Of a stretch of DNA of 49,982 nt, positions 47,616-49,982 are shown piece after piece. The notes beneath the pieces are model-generated. The model had not been told where the DNA came from, did no database searches, and saw nothing but the letters and a program-made list of their open reading frames with translations. Position 1 is the first letter of the stretch. Each line of letters starts with the position of its first letter. The DNA is from Polyangiaceae bacterium (lineage in GTDB: Bacteria > Myxococcota_A > Polyangia > Polyangiales > Polyangiaceae). The translations under genes and the position numbers were made by a program. The DNA is taken from contig JADLFU010000126.1 in NCBI GenBank assembly GCA_020849655.1, forward strand, positions 1 to 49,982. Reading direction: 5' to 3'.

Positions 47616-49802
47616 TCAGGGCAGCACGAGCGGCGTGGCGGCGGCGTAGAAGCCCGACTTGCCGTTGCCGAGCTTCATCGCGTACCCGCCTCCCCAGCAG
47701 CTGACGCCGGCGGGCGTCAGCGCGCAGGTGTGGGTGTCTCCCGCTGACATCGCGGAGACGCCGCTGAGAGCGACCTTCCGGGGGATGGGGCCGCCCGTGC
47801 GGTCGCCCGCCCCCAGCTCGCCGCGGAGGTTGTGCCCCCAGCAGTGCACGTCGGTGGGCGACCAGGAGCAAGTGTGCTGCTCGCCGCAGACGACGCCGAT
47901 CTGGCCGCTGACAGCGACCTTCTGGGGGACACCCTTCGGGCTCGACACAGTGCCCGTCTGCCCCGCGCCCGCGTACCCGAAGCAGTGCACGTCGCCCATG
48001 TCGTCGAGCGCGCAGGTGTGCTTCCAGCCGGCGCACGCGGAGACGACGGGGCGCGGCAGCGTGACGGCGTGGGGCGTCGTCGTCGTGTCTGCGGCCGACT
48101 CGTCGCCCGTCTGTCCGCTCTTGTTGGGTCCCCAGCATGACAGCGCGCCGCCAGCGATCACGCAGTGATGGCTGGGGTTGTATCCCTGCAGCTCGTACGT
48201 CACGTGGGCGGAGATCCCCGCGAAGGGGAGCGAGAGGTACGCACCCCCGGGCGCCACGCCGCCGTTGCCGTACACCCCGTACGAGAAGACAGTGTCAGGG
48301 GTGTCCCTCGAGAAGAACGCGAGCCCCCCGGGGACCACGCCCGCCTGGTAGACAGAGGCGGCCATGACCGACGACAGCTTGCCGGCGTCAGGGGCGCCCA
48401 GCAACTCGCCTGTCGTCTCGGGAGCGCCATAGCGAAACCGGACCGCGCCGCCGCCCTGCAACAGCACATGGGCGGTCTCGTCCTCCACCCCGAGCGAGAC
48501 GCGCGACGGCGCGCCGACGAACCCGGTGACGTCGACCGGCGTCGCCGTCCACTCGCTGGAGCCCGGCGCCTTCCCGAAGGCGCGCGGCGCGCCCCAGAAC
48601 CGCACCTTGCTCGCCATGTCCACGATGGCGGTCGAGAACGCGCCGGCCGTGACCGACTGCACGGGGCCAATCCCCGGCACGGCGAACGGCGTCACTTCGT
48701 CCTCGGGGCAGCCGGTGCCGAGCTGGCACGCGATGTCGTCGCCCCAGCAGAACCGCTCCCCGGAGGCCGTCCGGGCGCAGGTGCTCGCGAGCCCGTAGAG
48801 GTACGTCGAGCCCGTCGAGACCGAGACCACGGGGTCTCCCACCGGCAGCCCGGGGACGGCGGCGTAGGACTGCGCGTGGGGAGCCTCGTCGGTCGACCGT
48901 GCGCGCACGACCTCTCCCGTGGCGTTGACGCTGACGACGTCCTCTTGCGCGGCGATCCTCGTCGACGTCGGCACGGGCACCGGCTGTGGCGCGGAGAGCG
49001 CGCCCGCGGAGACGGAGGTCGAGAGGACGGCGCCGCTCGCCGTGCGCGCGACCACCCAGCCGGCGCTGGTGATGGCGACCTCGACGGCGTCGGCGAGGCC
49101 GGGGACGTCGGCCGGACCGGCGAGCCCCTCCCCCCAGCAGGTGACGCGCGTGCCCGCGGAGGGCCCGGGGCGGATGGCGCAGACGAGGGACGCGTCGGTC
49201 GAGGCCGACAGCGCGAGCGCGTCCGTGACGCCCGGGACATCGGTGAGGCCGCGGGGGCCCGACTGGGGCCCGCTGCCCAGCGTCCCCTTCTCGTCGTGGC
49301 CGAAGCAGGAGACCAGCCCCCCGCGCCGGACGCACGTCGTCTGCGCGGAGATGGTGAGCTCGTCGACGCCCGACGAGAGCGGGGCGACGGGCGTCGCGGT
49401 GACGCGGCTCGACAGGTCGCCCGCGTCGGCGGAGCACTGCGCGCCGTCGTTGAGGCCCCAGCAGTGCACGCCCCCGGCCGACGTCAGCCCGCAGAGGTGA
49501 GAGCGCCCCGCGGCCAGCTGGACCATGTCGGGCGCGTTCAGCACTTTCGCTGGGGCGAGCACGGTCTCCCCCGTCTCGGCGGTGCCGAGCACCCCCGAGT
49601 TGTACCCCCAGCAATAGGCGGCGCCGCCGCTCAGCCCGCAGCCGGCGGCGCGCGACATCGCGAGGTCGCGCGGCGTGGCGTCCACCGCGACCGCGCCGGC
49701 GCTGCCCGCCGCGCCCGCGTCCCCTCCTGAACCTGACGAACCCGACATGCCGGCGATCCCTCCCGAGCCCGACACGCCGGCGGCTCCTCCCGAACCCGAC
49801 AT
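47616..49802 (-). CDS. RCC1-repeat protein, apparently lacking its signal peptide
   Basis: 728 residues from the ATG at 49802. After a Gly/Ser/Ala-rich start (SGSGGAAGVSGSGG) there are about ten RCC1/BNR-type blades with C-W-G signatures: CWGYNSGVLG, CWGLNDGAQC, CFGHDEKGTLG, CWGDDIACQLG, CWGPNKSGQTG, CFGYAGAGQTG, CWGHNLRGELG and CWGGGYAMKLG, with paired Cys. This predicts a seven-plus-blade beta-propeller of the myxobacterial surface type. Such proteins normally begin with a lipoprotein signal before the Gly/Ser spacer. Here the frame stays open upstream to 49892 but has no ATG, GTG or TTG, and no signal is seen in other frames, so the 5' end looks truncated or rearranged. Confidence 0.85.
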   Translation of the reverse strand: MSGSGGAAGVSGSGGIAGMSGSSGSGGDAGAAGSAGAVAVDATPRDLAMSRAAGCGLSGGAAYCWGYNSGVLGTAETGETVLAPAKVLNAPDMVQLAAGRSHLCGLTSAGGVHCWGLNDGAQCSADAGDLSSRVTATPVAPLSSGVDELTISAQTTCVRRGGLVSCFGHDEKGTLGSGPQSGPRGLTDVPGVTDALALSASTDASLVCAIRPGPSAGTRVTCWGEGLAGPADVPGLADAVEVAITSAGWVVARTASGAVLSTSVSAGALSAPQPVPVPTSTRIAAQEDVVSVNATGEVVRARSTDEAPHAQSYAAVPGLPVGDPVVSVSTGSTYLYGLASTCARTASGERFCWGDDIACQLGTGCPEDEVTPFAVPGIGPVQSVTAGAFSTAIVDMASKVRFWGAPRAFGKAPGSSEWTATPVDVTGFVGAPSRVSLGVEDETAHVLLQGGGAVRFRYGAPETTGELLGAPDAGKLSSVMAASVYQAGVVPGGLAFFSRDTPDTVFSYGVYGNGGVAPGGAYLSLPFAGISAHVTYELQGYNPSHHCVIAGGALSCWGPNKSGQTGDESAADTTTTPHAVTLPRPVVSACAGWKHTCALDDMGDVHCFGYAGAGQTGTVSSPKGVPQKVAVSGQIGVVCGEQHTCSWSPTDVHCWGHNLRGELGAGDRTGGPIPRKVALSGVSAMSAGDTHTCALTPAGVSCWGGGYAMKLGNGKSGFYAAATPLVLP

Positions 49803-49821
49803 GCCGGCGGCTCCGCCCGCG
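49741..49821 (-). repeat. 27-bp tandem repeats in the RCC1 gene N-terminus
   Basis: Three near-identical 27-bp units (49741-49767, 49768-49794, 49795-49821) encoding Gly/Ser/Ala spacer residues. The predicted ATG lies in the last unit, so repeat changes could also affect the start. Confidence 0.75.
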
Positions 49822-49982
49822 CCGGCGACACCTCCCGATGCTGCCTTGCCGGAGGCTGGCCATTGATCGATGATCTCAAAATCGCCGGGAATTCAAGGCA
49901 CAATTCTCTCCGAATTTGTGAATCCATCGAAGCGGTCTCCGTCTAAACCTGCATGGACGCCGACTCCCGTTCCGCGCGACGT
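49822..49982. other. Region upstream of the RCC1 gene, partly AT-rich
   Basis: The minus strand from 49892 to 49803 is open in the RCC1 frame without a start codon. From about 49860 to 49960 the sequence is clearly richer in A and T than the rest of the window, as expected for a promoter region or a junction with foreign DNA. I could not assign -35/-10 boxes or a gene here. Confidence 0.4.

Overview
This is a very GC-rich window (third codon positions almost all G or C) from what looks like a myxobacterium, probably of the Polyangia type. The evidence is a C-terminal MYXO-CTERM-like sorting tail at 46.5 kb, many lipoproteins with Gly/Ala-rich spacers after the signal peptide (18.9, 21.8, 37.4 and 49.8 kb), a Ser/Thr kinase fused to a receiver domain, a PP2C phosphatase, and frequent GTG/TTG starts. 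No rRNA, tRNA, CRISPR array or classical transposase was seen.

Layout. 0-3 kb (minus): two methyltransferase-like genes and an L,D-transpeptidase lipoprotein. 3.1-3.9 kb: an outer-membrane beta-barrel gene whose expected stop codon is missing just before a strong terminator. 3.9-13.5 kb (minus): four genes joined by 4-bp GTGA overlaps, in transcription order a large transglutaminase/DUF3857 protein, its lipoprotein paralogue with the catalytic Cys replaced by Ser, a small lipoprotein and a DUF2723 membrane protein. 13.6-16.3 kb: an M23 peptidase and a convergent AraC regulator, separated by a ~750-bp element holding a four-helix-bundle gene between inverted heptamer repeats. 16.3-19.9 kb: a predicted metal-dependent hydrolase, a GH57 branching enzyme and a Gln-Ala-Gly repeat lipoprotein. 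19.9-26.4 kb (minus): a likely operon of a MarR regulator, beta-keto acid cleavage enzyme, crotonase, acyl-CoA carboxylase beta subunit, dapD and a GH31 lipoprotein, with a visible promoter and candidate operator.

26.5-31 kb: a beta-propeller lipoprotein, then kinase-receiver and proline-rich signalling proteins downstream of trpS. 32-36 kb: gatC-gatA and an S1-repeat protein with a collagen-like, very basic N-terminus. 35.7-37.3 kb: tsaB followed by an uncharacterised pair (frameshifted small protein plus HEPN-like protein). 37.4-42.2 kb: a beta-helix lipoprotein, PP2C phosphatase and a large M19-like lipoprotein. 42.2-45.5 kb (minus): acyltransferase, atypical SDR, small lipoprotein and an ARPP-1/DUF6569 protein. 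45.6-49.98 kb: an S66 LD-carboxypeptidase, a second L,D-transpeptidase-type protein with a sorting tail and an RCC1-repeat protein that seems to have lost its signal peptide.

The main themes are envelope and peptidoglycan remodelling (two YkuD-type proteins, M23, S66, transglutaminases, DUF2723), surface lipoproteins and eukaryote-like phospho-signalling. The least explained structures are the heptamer/four-helix-bundle element (14.5-15.3 kb), the stop-loss porin-like gene (3.79 kb), the Cys-to-Ser transglutaminase pair and the tsaB-linked HEPN pair. All family names come from motif recognition by eye; no database search was run.
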